From contig CACLYO010000002.1 of NCBI GenBank assembly GCA_902611145.1, forward strand, positions 62,001 to 126,000: a DNA stretch of 64,000 nt, given 5' to 3'. The position numbers were made by a program, and so were the translations under genes. This document shows, one piece after another, positions 27,028 through 35,820 of the stretch (positions are counted from its first letter, which is position 1; every line of letters starts with the position of its first letter). Origin of the DNA: an uncultured Pelagibacteraceae bacterium. GTDB lineage: Bacteria > Pseudomonadota > Alphaproteobacteria > Pelagibacterales > Pelagibacteraceae. The notes beneath the pieces were generated by a model, which saw nothing but the letters and a program-made list of their open reading frames with translations, was not told the DNA's origin and searched no databases.

Positions 27028-27939
27028 TTAATTTTTGAATATAAAAATTATAGCTGCTAGAATTATCAAAGCAACTATTGAAGTAAATAAAATATTCAAC
27101 CTATGAATGTTTCTACCCCTTAAGTTAAAGTAATGTCTTGCTATTCCTGAAATTATTCCAATCATTACTAGAATTAACCAATTATATTTGTGGTAGACTA
27201 AAAAACTATAGTGACCTGAAAGCATTATAAATAAAACTAAAAATGTAGAATAGTTATTATGAATTGATCTTTGTTTTGCTGCTAATGATAAACTCATATC
27301 AAACTTTTTTGATTTTTTACTACTATTTATAATATTCATTTGGTTTGGAATTATTACTGTAAATACATTAGCAAACATATTTGTACCAATTATTAATCCA
27401 ACACTTAAAATGGCAAATTTTGGACCAAATATTTTTGTTAGTCCAAAAGATAATATAGTTAATAAAATAATTATGGTTGAAACAAATAAGAAATCATTTT
27501 TAATAAGATCAGACTTACATAGAAAATCGTAAATTAACCAAGCTATTAATAATGATAAAACTGAATATACAATTGCTACAGATGGAGATAATAAAAGTAC
27601 TCTTTTATCTACCATTAAAACACCAGCGTTATAATAATAAATCACAAATAAAAGTAAAACTCCTGTAATAAATGTTAAGTAGCTTTGCCATTTAAATATA
27701 ACTAATTGCTTAAGATACATTTTTTCAGGAGATTTCTTTAGTCTGGTTAATTTATAAAAAAAACCTGAATGCATCAAATAACCTTCACCATCTATGTCTC
27801 TACTTGTAATTCTTTTATTAAGTTTGTTGTCTAAATAGTTGAATAGGAAGCTATTACCAACCCACAGAATTGCGAATAGCACATGTCCCCATCTTAAAAT
27901 TACTTCTGACCATTTTAATGTGTAAGCTAGTATATCCAT
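27028..27939 (-). CDS. puuD: Membrane urate hydroxylase PuuD, without cytochrome c domain
   Basis: A 303-residue integral membrane protein matching the urate oxidase N-terminal (DUF989) family. LKWSEVILRWGHVLFAILWVGNSFLFNYLDN is followed by a HSGFFYKL segment, KQLVIFKWQSYLTFITGVLLLFVIYYYNAG, and conserved histidines in AAKQRSIHNNYSTFLVLFIMLSGHYSF. PuuD oxidises urate to 5-hydroxyisourate. The described proteins carry a C-terminal cytochrome c domain; here the chain ends after the last membrane helix (IFIFKN) with no CxxCH. It starts 1 base after guaD stops, in the purine operon. Confidence 0.9.
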   Translation of the reverse strand: MDILAYTLKWSEVILRWGHVLFAILWVGNSFLFNYLDNKLNKRITSRDIDGEGYLMHSGFFYKLTRLKKSPEKMYLKQLVIFKWQSYLTFITGVLLLFVIYYYNAGVLMVDKRVLLLSPSVAIVYSVLSLLIAWLIYDFLCKSDLIKNDFLFVSTIIILLTILSFGLTKIFGPKFAILSVGLIIGTNMFANVFTVIIPNQMNIINSSKKSKKFDMSLSLAAKQRSIHNNYSTFLVLFIMLSGHYSFLVYHKYNWLILVMIGIISGIARHYFNLRGRNIHRLNILFTSIVALIILAAIIFIFKN

Positions 27940-28410
27940 TTAATATTTAATTTTATCTTCTTTATCTTCCCAAATTTTAAATGCTTTTAAAGCTTCATCT
28001 CGATGCATTTGATGCATTTTTATCTTTCTATTTTCAATATCTTTGTTTATTTCAGAATAAATAAATGAATCATCAAAGTCTATGTTCTTAGCATCCAACC
28101 TGGTGTTAGCATAAAAAATATTATCTATACGTGACCAATAGATTGCTGATAAACACATAGGGCATGGCTCACAAGAAGTATATAGTTCACAACCTTTTAG
28201 AAAAAAATTATTTTGATTTTTGCATGCTTTTCTAATAGCAACTATTTCTGCATGTGCTGTCGGATCATTGTTTGCAGTAACCTGGTTAAAACCTTCTGCA
28301 ATAATTTTATTATCTTTTACAATTACACAGCCAAAAGGTCCGCCTTTTGATTTTGCACTTTGAATCGATAATTCAATCGCTCTTAACATAAATTTTGATT
28401 TTTCTGCCAT
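27940..28410 (-). CDS. guaD: Guanine deaminase (GuaD, cytidine-deaminase fold)
   Basis: A 156-residue deaminase, the same length as Bacillus subtilis GuaD and similar along its whole length. It contains KGGPFGCVIVKDNKIIAEGFN, NDPTAHAEIVAIRKACK (zinc-ligand His and catalytic Glu) and LYTSCEPCPMCLSAIYWSRID (zinc-ligand cysteines). The GuaD-specific FDDSFIYSEI segment and a C-terminal tail are also present. It converts guanine to xanthine and ammonia, feeding the xanthine dehydrogenase encoded directly upstream in the operon. The tRNA adenosine deaminase TadA is less likely because of the tail and the neighbours. Confidence 0.92.
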   Translation of the reverse strand: MAEKSKFMLRAIELSIQSAKSKGGPFGCVIVKDNKIIAEGFNQVTANNDPTAHAEIVAIRKACKNQNNFFLKGCELYTSCEPCPMCLSAIYWSRIDNIFYANTRLDAKNIDFDDSFIYSEINKDIENRKIKMHQMHRDEALKAFKIWEDKEDKIKY

Positions 28411-28414
28411 AATA

Positions 28415-30718
28415 TTAAGTTGTATTTTTTAATTTGTTTATACTCATTAATATTTTTTCAGGTGTTGCAGGAGCGTCTAATTTGGGGGTTTTCTCATATT
28501 TTGAAACAGATGCTATCGCATCTTTAATTGCAAAAAATACACTCATCGCAAGCATTAACGGAGGTTCGCCGGTAGTTTTTTGTTTATTCACAACATTTTC
28601 AACGTTAGATCCTTTTTTAAAAATCTCTACATTAAATTTTTTTGGTGTATCGCTAATTGCTGGAATTTTATAAGTTGATGGAGAGAAAGTTTTTAACTTT
28701 CCAAATTTATCCCAAACTAACTCCTCCATTGTGAGCCATCCTTGACCTTGTACAAAACCTCCTTCAATCTGTCCAAACTCTAAAGCTGGGTTAATAGCAT
28801 TTCCTGCATCATGAACTATATCAACTCTATCCACTATATTTTCCCCTGTAAGTATATCAATTGTAACTTCTGTCACAGCTGCTCCATAACAAAAATAATA
28901 GAAAGGTCTACCTTTAAATTTCTTTTTATCAAAATTAATTTTTGGAGTTGAATAAAATCCTGAAGAAGATAATGAAATTCTATTTAAATAAGCTTCTTGT
29001 ATTATTTTTTTAAAGTTAAAAGATCTATTGCCAAAATAAATATTTTCATTTTTATAAATAGGCTCAATTTTGGAAAAAATATTATATTTTTTTTTAATAA
29101 AATTATTTAAATTTGACTTTATTTTTATAGCTGCATTTAATGTAGCTGCGCCATTTAAATCAGTTGTAGAAGATGCAGCGCTAGCAGATGTATTAGGAAC
29201 TTTAGAAGTATTTGTAGATGAAATTTGTACTTTTTCAAAAGGCAGTCCAAACGAATTCGCTACAATTTGAGCAATTTTGGTATGTGTACCTTGTCCCATT
29301 TCTATACCCCCATGATTTAGATGTACGCTTCCGTCAGTATATATATGAACTAAAGCACCAGCTTGATTTAAATGAATTGTAGTAAAAGATATACCAAATT
29401 TGACTGGTGTTAATGCTATTCCTTTTTTTTTAAATTTATTTTTTAAATTAAACTTTCTAATTTCTTTAAATCTTTTTTTATAATTAGATTTACTTAATAA
29501 ACTTTTAAAAATATCTTGAATTACATTATCATTAATTTTCATTCCATAATGAGTAATATTCCTTTTATTTTTCCCATAAAAATTTATTTTTCTTACTTCG
29601 CTTGGATCTTTTTTCAGAAACCTTGCAACGTTATCAATAATATTTTCAATAGCCATCATTCCTTGATTGCCACCAAAACCTCTAAATGCTGTTGATGATG
29701 AAGTATTTGTTTTACAAAGATAATTTTTGACTTCTAAATCTGATAAATAATAGGCGTTGTCTATATGTAGCAAAGCTCTCTCATTAATCGCATATGATAG
29801 ATCTGGCGACATTCCACATCTTGAAGCTAACTTTAGTTTTAAACCATTTATTTTTCCTTCATCATTAAATCCAACCTCATACTCAGAATAAAAATCATGT
29901 CTCTTTCCAGTTATTATAATATCGTCATCTCTATCTAGTCTTAGCTTAATAGGTTGTTTTGTTTTGTGAGATAACAGTGCACAAATAGCTGATGTCATAA
30001 AATTTGTTTCTTTACCGCCAAATCCACCACCAATTCTTCTAACCATAACTGTAATTGAATTACTTTTTTGTTTAAGAATCTTAGCAATAATCTGCTGAGT
30101 TTCTGAAGGATGTTGAGTTGAGCTGTATACTAATAAACTATTATCCTCTTTAGGAACAACTAAACAAACCTGTCCTTCTAAATAAAAATGTTCTTGGCTT
30201 CCAGTATTAAAGCTACCTTTTAATTTATTTTTTGATTTATTTATTTTATTTTGTGGCTCCCCCTTTTTAATTATTCTTGGGTCAAAAAGAAGATTATTTT
30301 TTTTTAATGCCTCTTCGATAGTTATAATTGGTGTTAAATCTTGATAAGTTACTTTTGCTTTTAAAACTGCCTTTCTCGCAAATTCAGTTGAAGTTGCTGC
30401 TACTGCAAATAGTGGCTGTCCAAAATATTCAACTTTTGTTTTTGGAAATATTGGATCTCCATCAAATACAGGTCCTACATCATTGCGGCCAGGAATGTCA
30501 TTATAAGTTATAACTGATATTACCCCTTCACTTTTTTTTACATCTTTGAGATCAATTTTTTTTATCTTTGCATGAGCCTTTTTGCTCCATCCGATTGCTC
30601 CATATAAAGTATTTACTGGTTCACTGATATCATCTGTATACTGAGCAAATCCAGATACATGTTTGCTTGCACTATCATGTGGTATACTTTGTCCTTTTAT
30701 TAATTGTTCATTTCTCAT
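28415..30718 (-). CDS. xdhB: Xanthine dehydrogenase, molybdenum-binding subunit
   Basis: The 767-residue molybdopterin subunit of xanthine dehydrogenase, which oxidises hypoxanthine to xanthine and xanthine to urate. Visible features: the N-terminal ATDDI-like AQYTDDISEP, GSQEHFYLEGQ, the MoCo motif RRIGGGFGGKE near residue 233, and DRDDDIIITGKRHDF. The TAFRGFGGNQGM segment (substrate Arg) is near residue 340, and the catalytic glutamate in TTGEPPLMLAMSVFFAIKDA near 725. The start shares a base with the xdhA stop; guaD follows 5 bases downstream. No xdhC maturation gene is adjacent. Confidence 0.95.
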   Translation of the reverse strand: MRNEQLIKGQSIPHDSASKHVSGFAQYTDDISEPVNTLYGAIGWSKKAHAKIKKIDLKDVKKSEGVISVITYNDIPGRNDVGPVFDGDPIFPKTKVEYFGQPLFAVAATSTEFARKAVLKAKVTYQDLTPIITIEEALKKNNLLFDPRIIKKGEPQNKINKSKNKLKGSFNTGSQEHFYLEGQVCLVVPKEDNSLLVYSSTQHPSETQQIIAKILKQKSNSITVMVRRIGGGFGGKETNFMTSAICALLSHKTKQPIKLRLDRDDDIIITGKRHDFYSEYEVGFNDEGKINGLKLKLASRCGMSPDLSYAINERALLHIDNAYYLSDLEVKNYLCKTNTSSSTAFRGFGGNQGMMAIENIIDNVARFLKKDPSEVRKINFYGKNKRNITHYGMKINDNVIQDIFKSLLSKSNYKKRFKEIRKFNLKNKFKKKGIALTPVKFGISFTTIHLNQAGALVHIYTDGSVHLNHGGIEMGQGTHTKIAQIVANSFGLPFEKVQISSTNTSKVPNTSASAASSTTDLNGAATLNAAIKIKSNLNNFIKKKYNIFSKIEPIYKNENIYFGNRSFNFKKIIQEAYLNRISLSSSGFYSTPKINFDKKKFKGRPFYYFCYGAAVTEVTIDILTGENIVDRVDIVHDAGNAINPALEFGQIEGGFVQGQGWLTMEELVWDKFGKLKTFSPSTYKIPAISDTPKKFNVEIFKKGSNVENVVNKQKTTGEPPLMLAMSVFFAIKDAIASVSKYEKTPKLDAPATPEKILMSINKLKNTT

Positions 30719-32154
30719 CAGATTATTCTAATTATTTTTTTATTATTTATTTCGTGAAAAGCTTTAAGTAATAAGTTTTTCGCAATACTTAATCTATAAT
30801 TTCTACTAGCCCTCATGTCGTCTATAGGAGAAAAATCTTTATTTATAAGATTCACTGCTTTGCTAAATGTATTTTCCGAAAAATCAGAATTTATTAATTT
30901 TTTTTCGATTATTGATGCTCTTTTAGGAATTTCAGACATTCCACCATAAGCAATTGTAGCTTTTTTAATTTTATTTTTTTTAATTAAAAAACTAAATGAA
31001 CCACAAACTGAGGAAATATCATCATCAAATCTTTTTGAAATTTTATATGCTTTAAAAATATTTTCTTTATTTATAGGTATTTTAATTGAATATATAAATT
31101 CACCTTTTTTTAACTTTGTTTTTCTATAAGAAATAAAAAAATCATTTAAAGGAAAAATTTTTTTTTTATTTATTCCTTGAACAATAACCTTTGCATCTAA
31201 TGTTAATAATATTGGGAGCGTATCTCCAATTGGAGAGGCTGTTGCAATATTTCCAGCAATTGTACCTACATTTCTTATTTGAAGTGATCCATATCTTTTT
31301 AAAATATTATAAAAATCTACGAAATATTTTTTAATAAAGTTTTGAAAATCAAAAAGTGAAGTAATAGCTCCAATTTCTATAGTACTTTTAGTTTTTTTAA
31401 TAAAATTTAGTTTTTCAATAGAATTAAGAGAAATAATTGTTTTAAGTTGTTTTCTTAATTTTATTACTTCAAGAGAAAGATCTGTTCCACCACTTAAAAT
31501 TTTTGCATTAGGATATTTTTTTAATATTTTTTTCAAATTAACAATTGTTTTTGGTGCAAAATATATTTTTCCTCTATTATTTATCTCAACATCAACATTT
31601 TTAATCTTTTTTAATAAATTGATAGTTTTGTTTTGATTTTTTTTAAATTTGTCTTCATCTTTTTTATTATTTAAACTTTTTGCAGCATCAATTATTGGTC
31701 TATAACCAGTACATCTGCATAAATTGCCTGACAACGCCTCTTCAACAACCTCATTATTAATTGTTGAATAATTTTTGTACATTGAAAATAAAGACATTGC
31801 GAAACCTGGAGTACAAAATCCACATTGTGAACCATGAAATTTAACCATAGCTTCTTGTACTGGGTGAAGTTTATTATCTTTCTCAATTAAATCTTCGACT
31901 AAAATTAATTGTTTACCATTTAAATTTGGTAAAAAACTTATGCAGGCATTTATAGATTTATAAACTAGTTTATTTTTATTTAACTCACCTAAAACTATTG
32001 TACATGCTCCGCAACCTCCTTCTGCACAGCCTTCTTTTGTTCCAGTTTTTTTTAAATCATCACGAACATAATCTAAAATTGTTTTATTAGGATCAGGATT
32101 TTTTATTTTGCAAACTTTATTTTCAAAAACAAATTGGATTGTATTGGAAACCAT
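30718..32154 (-). CDS. xdhA: Xanthine dehydrogenase, FeS/FAD subunit
   Basis: A 478-residue protein carrying both iron-sulphur domains and the FAD domain. The plant-type 2Fe-2S motif is CAEGGCGACTIV near residues 38-49. The second cluster is HGSQCGFCTPGFAMSLF near 106-122 together with LSGNLCRCTGYRPIID near 141-156. The FAD domain has ILSGGTDLSLEV near 220 and TIAGNIATASPIGDTLPILL near 297. It passes electrons from the molybdenum site in XdhB to NAD or another acceptor. It overlaps hiuH and xdhB by one base each, so translation of the three is probably coupled. Confidence 0.95.
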   Translation of the reverse strand: MVSNTIQFVFENKVCKIKNPDPNKTILDYVRDDLKKTGTKEGCAEGGCGACTIVLGELNKNKLVYKSINACISFLPNLNGKQLILVEDLIEKDNKLHPVQEAMVKFHGSQCGFCTPGFAMSLFSMYKNYSTINNEVVEEALSGNLCRCTGYRPIIDAAKSLNNKKDEDKFKKNQNKTINLLKKIKNVDVEINNRGKIYFAPKTIVNLKKILKKYPNAKILSGGTDLSLEVIKLRKQLKTIISLNSIEKLNFIKKTKSTIEIGAITSLFDFQNFIKKYFVDFYNILKRYGSLQIRNVGTIAGNIATASPIGDTLPILLTLDAKVIVQGINKKKIFPLNDFFISYRKTKLKKGEFIYSIKIPINKENIFKAYKISKRFDDDISSVCGSFSFLIKKNKIKKATIAYGGMSEIPKRASIIEKKLINSDFSENTFSKAVNLINKDFSPIDDMRASRNYRLSIAKNLLLKAFHEINNKKIIRII

Positions 32155-32504
32155 CAGCTTCCTCTATATGTTGAATAACTCCAAGGCGATACTAATAATG
32201 GAACATGGTAATGTTCGTTATTTTTTGAAATTCCAAATCTAATAACTACATCATCTAAAAATGGAGAAGTTTCTGATTTAAGAATATTTTTAAAATAGTC
32301 ACCTATATAAAAAACTAATTCATACTTACCATTTTTAAATTTATCTTTTTCAACAAGTGGTCCATCTGATCTTCCATCAGAATTTAAGACTATAGAATTC
32401 AATTTTAATCTCTCTTGACCATTTATATAAAATAATTCGACTTTTATTCCTTTTCCAGGCTTGCCAGAATATATATCTAAAACATGTGTAGTTAATTTAG
32501 TCAT
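32154..32504 (-). CDS. hiuH: 5-hydroxyisourate hydrolase (transthyretin-like)
   Basis: A 116-residue transthyretin-related protein that hydrolyses 5-hydroxyisourate to OHCU. The N-terminal LTTHVLDIYSGKPGKGIKVEL carries the catalytic His of the HVLD motif, and the C-terminus HYHVPLLVSPWSYSTYRGS ends in the diagnostic YRGS. No signal peptide is present, so it acts in the cytosol. It is the first gene of the minus-strand purine operon (hiuH-xdhA-xdhB-guaD-puuD-phosphoribosyltransferase). Confidence 0.96.
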   Translation of the reverse strand: MTKLTTHVLDIYSGKPGKGIKVELFYINGQERLKLNSIVLNSDGRSDGPLVEKDKFKNGKYELVFYIGDYFKNILKSETSPFLDDVVIRFGISKNNEHYHVPLLVSPWSYSTYRGS

Positions 32505-32568
32505 ATTGGTTGTTGTATATTACACAAAAACGAATAATTAATATATTAAAACTTAAAAAACGTCCACT
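32505..32568. promoter_or_regulatory. Divergent promoter region of the two purine-catabolic operons
   Basis: These 64 bases separate hiuH and uraD, which are transcribed away from each other. For the plus strand, TATATT at 32542-32547 with ATTACA at 32519-32524 (17-base spacing) is a plausible promoter giving a leader of about 15 bases. No clear Shine-Dalgarno sequence precedes uraD. The minus-strand promoter is not evident. Confidence 0.4.
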
Positions 32569-33066
32569 ATGAGGCTAGAAAACAATTTAAATAATTTAAA
32601 TCGAGATCAATTTGTATCTTTGTTTAGAGTTATTTTTGAAAAAACACTATGGATAGCTGAAAAACTTTTCGAATTAAAACCATTTAAGGATAAAAATGAT
32701 CTAATTTATAAAATGATTCAAATATATGATTCATCATCTAATAATGAAGTTTTAAATATTTTAAGAGCTCATCCAAAATTAGCCGTAGATAAAAATTTAA
32801 CCGAACATTCTAGTAAAGAACAATCTAAGGCAAATCTTAAAAATTGTACTAAAGAACAATTTGACGAATTTATAAATTTAAATAATGAATATGAAAAAAA
32901 ATTTGGTTTTCCATTTATTATAGCTGTAAAAGGTAAAGACAAACTTGAGATATTAAATAATTTTAGACAAAGAATTAATAATGATGTAGAATTTGAATTC
33001 GAAGAGTCAAAAAGGCAGGTTAAAAAAATTGCATTATTCCGACTGAACGAATTATTTACAAAATGA
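32569..33066 (+). CDS. uraD: OHCU decarboxylase
   Basis: A 165-residue protein of the 2-oxo-4-hydroxy-4-carboxy-5-ureidoimidazoline decarboxylase family, which produces S-allantoin. Recognisable motifs are LNRDQFVSLFRVIFEKTLWIAE, with FE before a Trp, LRAHPKLAV near residue 64 (catalytic His), SKEQSKANLKNC, and the FPFIIAVKGK stretch near 118. It opens the plus-strand half of the purine cluster and overlaps the allantoicase gene by 4 bases. Confidence 0.94.
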   Translation: MRLENNLNNLNRDQFVSLFRVIFEKTLWIAEKLFELKPFKDKNDLIYKMIQIYDSSSNNEVLNILRAHPKLAVDKNLTEHSSKEQSKANLKNCTKEQFDEFINLNNEYEKKFGFPFIIAVKGKDKLEILNNFRQRINNDVEFEFEESKRQVKKIALFRLNELFTK

Positions 33067-34049
33067 AAAAAATAAAATTTAGAAATACTGTAAATTTAGC
33101 TGAACCAAAATTTGGTTCTAGAGTTATATACAAAACTGATCAATTTTTTGGAGCAGCAAATAAAATATTGAATTCCCAAAAGCCAATTTTTAAAGAAGGT
33201 GTTTATGATAATCATGGAAAATGGATGGATGGATGGGAAACAAAAAGAAAAAGAAAAAATGGTCATGATTTTTTAATCATCAAATTAGGTAGACCAGGAA
33301 AAATTTATAATGTAGATATTGACACATCTTTTTTCTCTGGAAACCAACCTGCACAAGCTTCATTACAAGCATGTTTTTTAAAAAAAAATCCTACAAAAAA
33401 CACAAATTGGAAAACTATATTGAAAAAAAAAAGATTAGGTCCAGATCAAAACCATAATTTTAAAATTAAAAATCACTCAACATTCAATTTTGTAAAATTA
33501 AATATTTTTCCTGATGGTGGGGTTGCAAGATTAAGACTTAATGGAAAAGTGGATCTGGAAAAAATTAATCTTAAAGGAAAAAACGTAAATTTAAGCTCTA
33601 TATTAAACGGATCTACAATTGTTGGTTGTAATAACGAGCATTTTGGTAAAGCTGAAAATGTTCTTAGTCCTGGAGTTGGTGTTAATATGGGTGATGGATG
33701 GGAAACAAGAAGAAGTAGAGGAAAAAATTTTGATTGGATTATTATTAAATTTGGTATGCCAGGAATAATTAAGAAATTAGAGATTGATACTCATCATTTT
33801 AAAGGAAATTATCCAGACTCTCTTACAGTCCAATCAGCTCTAATACCAAATAAAGTAAAATCAAAAAAAATTTTAGGTAGTTCAAAAAAATGGAAGCTTC
33901 TTCTAGGAAAAACTAAATTAAAACCACATAAAAAGCACTCATTTAAAAATAAAACATCTAATAAAAATAAAGTAAATTGCTTAAGGATAAATATTTTTCC
34001 TGACGGCGGTATTTCTAGAATAAGGGCATTTGGTAAAGTAGTTAAATGA
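33063..34049 (+). CDS. alc: Allantoicase
   Basis: A 328-residue protein with two internally repeated jelly-roll domains, as in known allantoicases. The repeats can be aligned by eye. Repeat one has ANKILNSQKPIF, DGWETKRKRKNGHDFLIIKLG, NVDIDTSFFSGNQP and LNIFPDGGVARLR. Repeat two has AENVLSPGVGVNMGDGWETR, FDWIIIKFG, LEIDTHHFKGNYPDS and INIFPDGGISRIR. It hydrolyses allantoate to ureidoglycolate and urea. It is coupled by 4-base overlaps to uraD before and allA after. Confidence 0.96.
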   Translation: MKKIKFRNTVNLAEPKFGSRVIYKTDQFFGAANKILNSQKPIFKEGVYDNHGKWMDGWETKRKRKNGHDFLIIKLGRPGKIYNVDIDTSFFSGNQPAQASLQACFLKKNPTKNTNWKTILKKKRLGPDQNHNFKIKNHSTFNFVKLNIFPDGGVARLRLNGKVDLEKINLKGKNVNLSSILNGSTIVGCNNEHFGKAENVLSPGVGVNMGDGWETRRSRGKNFDWIIIKFGMPGIIKKLEIDTHHFKGNYPDSLTVQSALIPNKVKSKKILGSSKKWKLLLGKTKLKPHKKHSFKNKTSNKNKVNCLRINIFPDGGISRIRAFGKVVK

Positions 34050-34540
34050 AAATAAAAATAAAACCGAAGAAAATTAATAAGAAAAATTTTAATAAATTTG
34101 GACAAATCATAGACACTAGTAAGAAAAAATATTTTAGAATTAATAATGGTTATGCAAAAAGATATGATAATCTAGGGAAAATAGCCACTTCTATAAAGAA
34201 GGGAAAAACTATAATTAGTATTTTCTCTGCAAAAACAAGAAAGTTTCCTATGAAAATTGATATGATGGAAAAACACCCCTTAGGAAGTCAAGCATTTATA
34301 CCTATGAAAGAAACTTCTTTTTTAGTTTTTGTAGCCCCTAGAGGAAGTAAACCAAATTTAAAAAAAATAGAATCATTTAAAATTCCAAAACAAACAGGAA
34401 TAAATTTAAATCCAGGAATTTGGCATTTTCCATTAATATCTACTAAAAATATGAATTTTTTAGTTGTGGATAGAAAAGGTAAAGGAAAAAATTTAGTTAT
34501 TCACAAATTTAAAAAAGAAAAAATTTATCTTTCAAGATGA
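34046..34540 (+). CDS. allA: Ureidoglycolate lyase
   Basis: A 164-residue cupin-like protein of the ureidoglycolate lyase family, which splits ureidoglycolate into glyoxylate and urea. The segments RINNGYAKRYDNLG, FSAKTRKFPMKIDMMEKHPLGSQAFIPM and a LNPGIWHFPLI motif (conserved Trp-His) match AllA. It lies directly after allantoicase, the enzyme that makes its substrate, and overlaps puuE by 4 bases. The release of urea rather than ammonia implies that nitrogen recovery would need a urease elsewhere. Confidence 0.92.
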   Translation: MKIKIKPKKINKKNFNKFGQIIDTSKKKYFRINNGYAKRYDNLGKIATSIKKGKTIISIFSAKTRKFPMKIDMMEKHPLGSQAFIPMKETSFLVFVAPRGSKPNLKKIESFKIPKQTGINLNPGIWHFPLISTKNMNFLVVDRKGKGKNLVIHKFKKEKIYLSR

Positions 34541-35439
34541 AAAAAAAATATCCACGAAATATGCTGGGGTATGGATCAAAGCCACCAGAAGTTAAATGGC
34601 CAAATAATTCAAAAATAGCAGTTCAGTTTGTATTAAATTATGAAGAAGGTGGAGAAAATTGTGTTTTACATGGAGATAAATATTCTGAAACCTTTTTATC
34701 TGAAATAATTGGAGCTAAGCTGATAAAAGGAAGAAATCTCAACATAGAATCACTTTATGAGTATGGATCAAGAGTAGGATTTTGGAGAGTACACAATTTG
34801 TTTAAAAAATATAAAATACCTTTAACAATTTTTGGCGTTGGGATGGCTTTAGAAAGAAATTTAGAAATTTGCAAGGAAATAAAAAAATCTAATTATGAAA
34901 TTGCTTCACACGGCTGGCGATGGATAGATTATCAAAATATTTCTAAATCAATCGAAAAAAAACATATGCAAAAAGCAATAACTACTATAAAAAAAAAATT
35001 TGGCAAAAGACCTGTTGGTTGGTACACGGGCAGATGTAGCCCTAATACTTTAGATCTAGTAATTGATGAAGGTGGTTTTTTATATTGTAGTGATACTTAT
35101 AACGATGATCTACCGTATTGGAAAAAAAAAGGAAAGAAAAAGCAATTAATGATTCCATATAGTTTAGATAATAATGATATGAGATTTCTAACAAATCAGG
35201 GTTTTAATTCTGGTGATCAATTTTTTAATTATTTGAAAGATAGTTTTGATACTTTGTATGAAGAAGGTAAAGAGAAACCTAAAATGATGTCAATTGGTTT
35301 ACATTGCAGAATAATTGGAAAACCTGGAAGAATTCAATCTCTCAAAAAATTCTTAAACTATGTAACTGGTTTTGATAGAGTATGGATTTGTAAAAGAGAG
35401 GATATTGCAAGATACTGGATTAAAAACCATAATATATAA
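34537..35439 (+). CDS. puuE: Allantoinase PuuE (polysaccharide-deacetylase fold)
   Basis: A 300-residue NodB-fold protein of the PuuE type, the cofactor-independent allantoinase that opens allantoin to allantoate. Diagnostic segments are MLGYGSKPPEVKWPNNSKIAVQFVLNYEEGGE, YEYGSRVGFWRVHNLF, ASHGWRWIDYQNIS, RPVGWYTGRCSPNTLDLV and SIGLHCRIIGKPGRIQSL. It closes the plus-strand operon uraD-alc-allA-puuE. Together with uraD it supplies allantoate to the allantoicase. Classical metal-dependent allantoinase (AllB) is not in the window. Confidence 0.95.
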   Translation: MKKKYPRNMLGYGSKPPEVKWPNNSKIAVQFVLNYEEGGENCVLHGDKYSETFLSEIIGAKLIKGRNLNIESLYEYGSRVGFWRVHNLFKKYKIPLTIFGVGMALERNLEICKEIKKSNYEIASHGWRWIDYQNISKSIEKKHMQKAITTIKKKFGKRPVGWYTGRCSPNTLDLVIDEGGFLYCSDTYNDDLPYWKKKGKKKQLMIPYSLDNNDMRFLTNQGFNSGDQFFNYLKDSFDTLYEEGKEKPKMMSIGLHCRIIGKPGRIQSLKKFLNYVTGFDRVWICKREDIARYWIKNHNI

Positions 35440-35440
35440 T

Positions 35441-35752
35441 TTAATTTTTTGAACTTTCAGAAACGTAATAAGCAACAGCATTTATCTCTTCCTTGGAAAG
35501 TATTTGAATAAATGATGGCATTACGCCAATACCATTAGTAACTGAATTAACAACTCTTCCTAAATCTGGTTTTATTTCATTTAAATTTGGTCCGATATTA
35601 CCAACTGCATTTGCGTCTTTAAGAGAGTGACATGCGCCACAATTTCCAGCATTTAAAAAAATATCCTTTCCTAAATCAAATTTTTCATCAGAAAATGTTT
35701 TATTAAACAATAATAAATTGAATATTAATAAAAAAATAAGTTTTATTTTCAT
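35441..35752 (-). CDS. Small periplasmic class I cytochrome c
   Basis: A 103-residue protein with a signal peptide (first ~21 residues, MKIKLIFLLIFNLLLFNKTFS) and one haem-binding motif, NCGACHSL, near residue 37. A probable distal methionine ligand lies in GVMPSF near residue 80, and LSKEEINAVAYYVSES forms the last helix. The pattern is that of soluble c6/c551-type electron carriers. It is convergent with puuE, 1 base away, at the edge of the purine cluster, whose urate hydroxylase lacks its usual cytochrome domain. A role as its partner is inference; a general carrier to the terminal oxidase is equally possible. Confidence 0.88.
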   Translation of the reverse strand: MKIKLIFLLIFNLLLFNKTFSDEKFDLGKDIFLNAGNCGACHSLKDANAVGNIGPNLNEIKPDLGRVVNSVTNGIGVMPSFIQILSKEEINAVAYYVSESSKN

Positions 35753-35820
35753 AAATCTAAAATACTATTTTATTTATTCTTCGATTTATTTCAAAAATTA
35801 TATTAAAACAATCTTTTATT

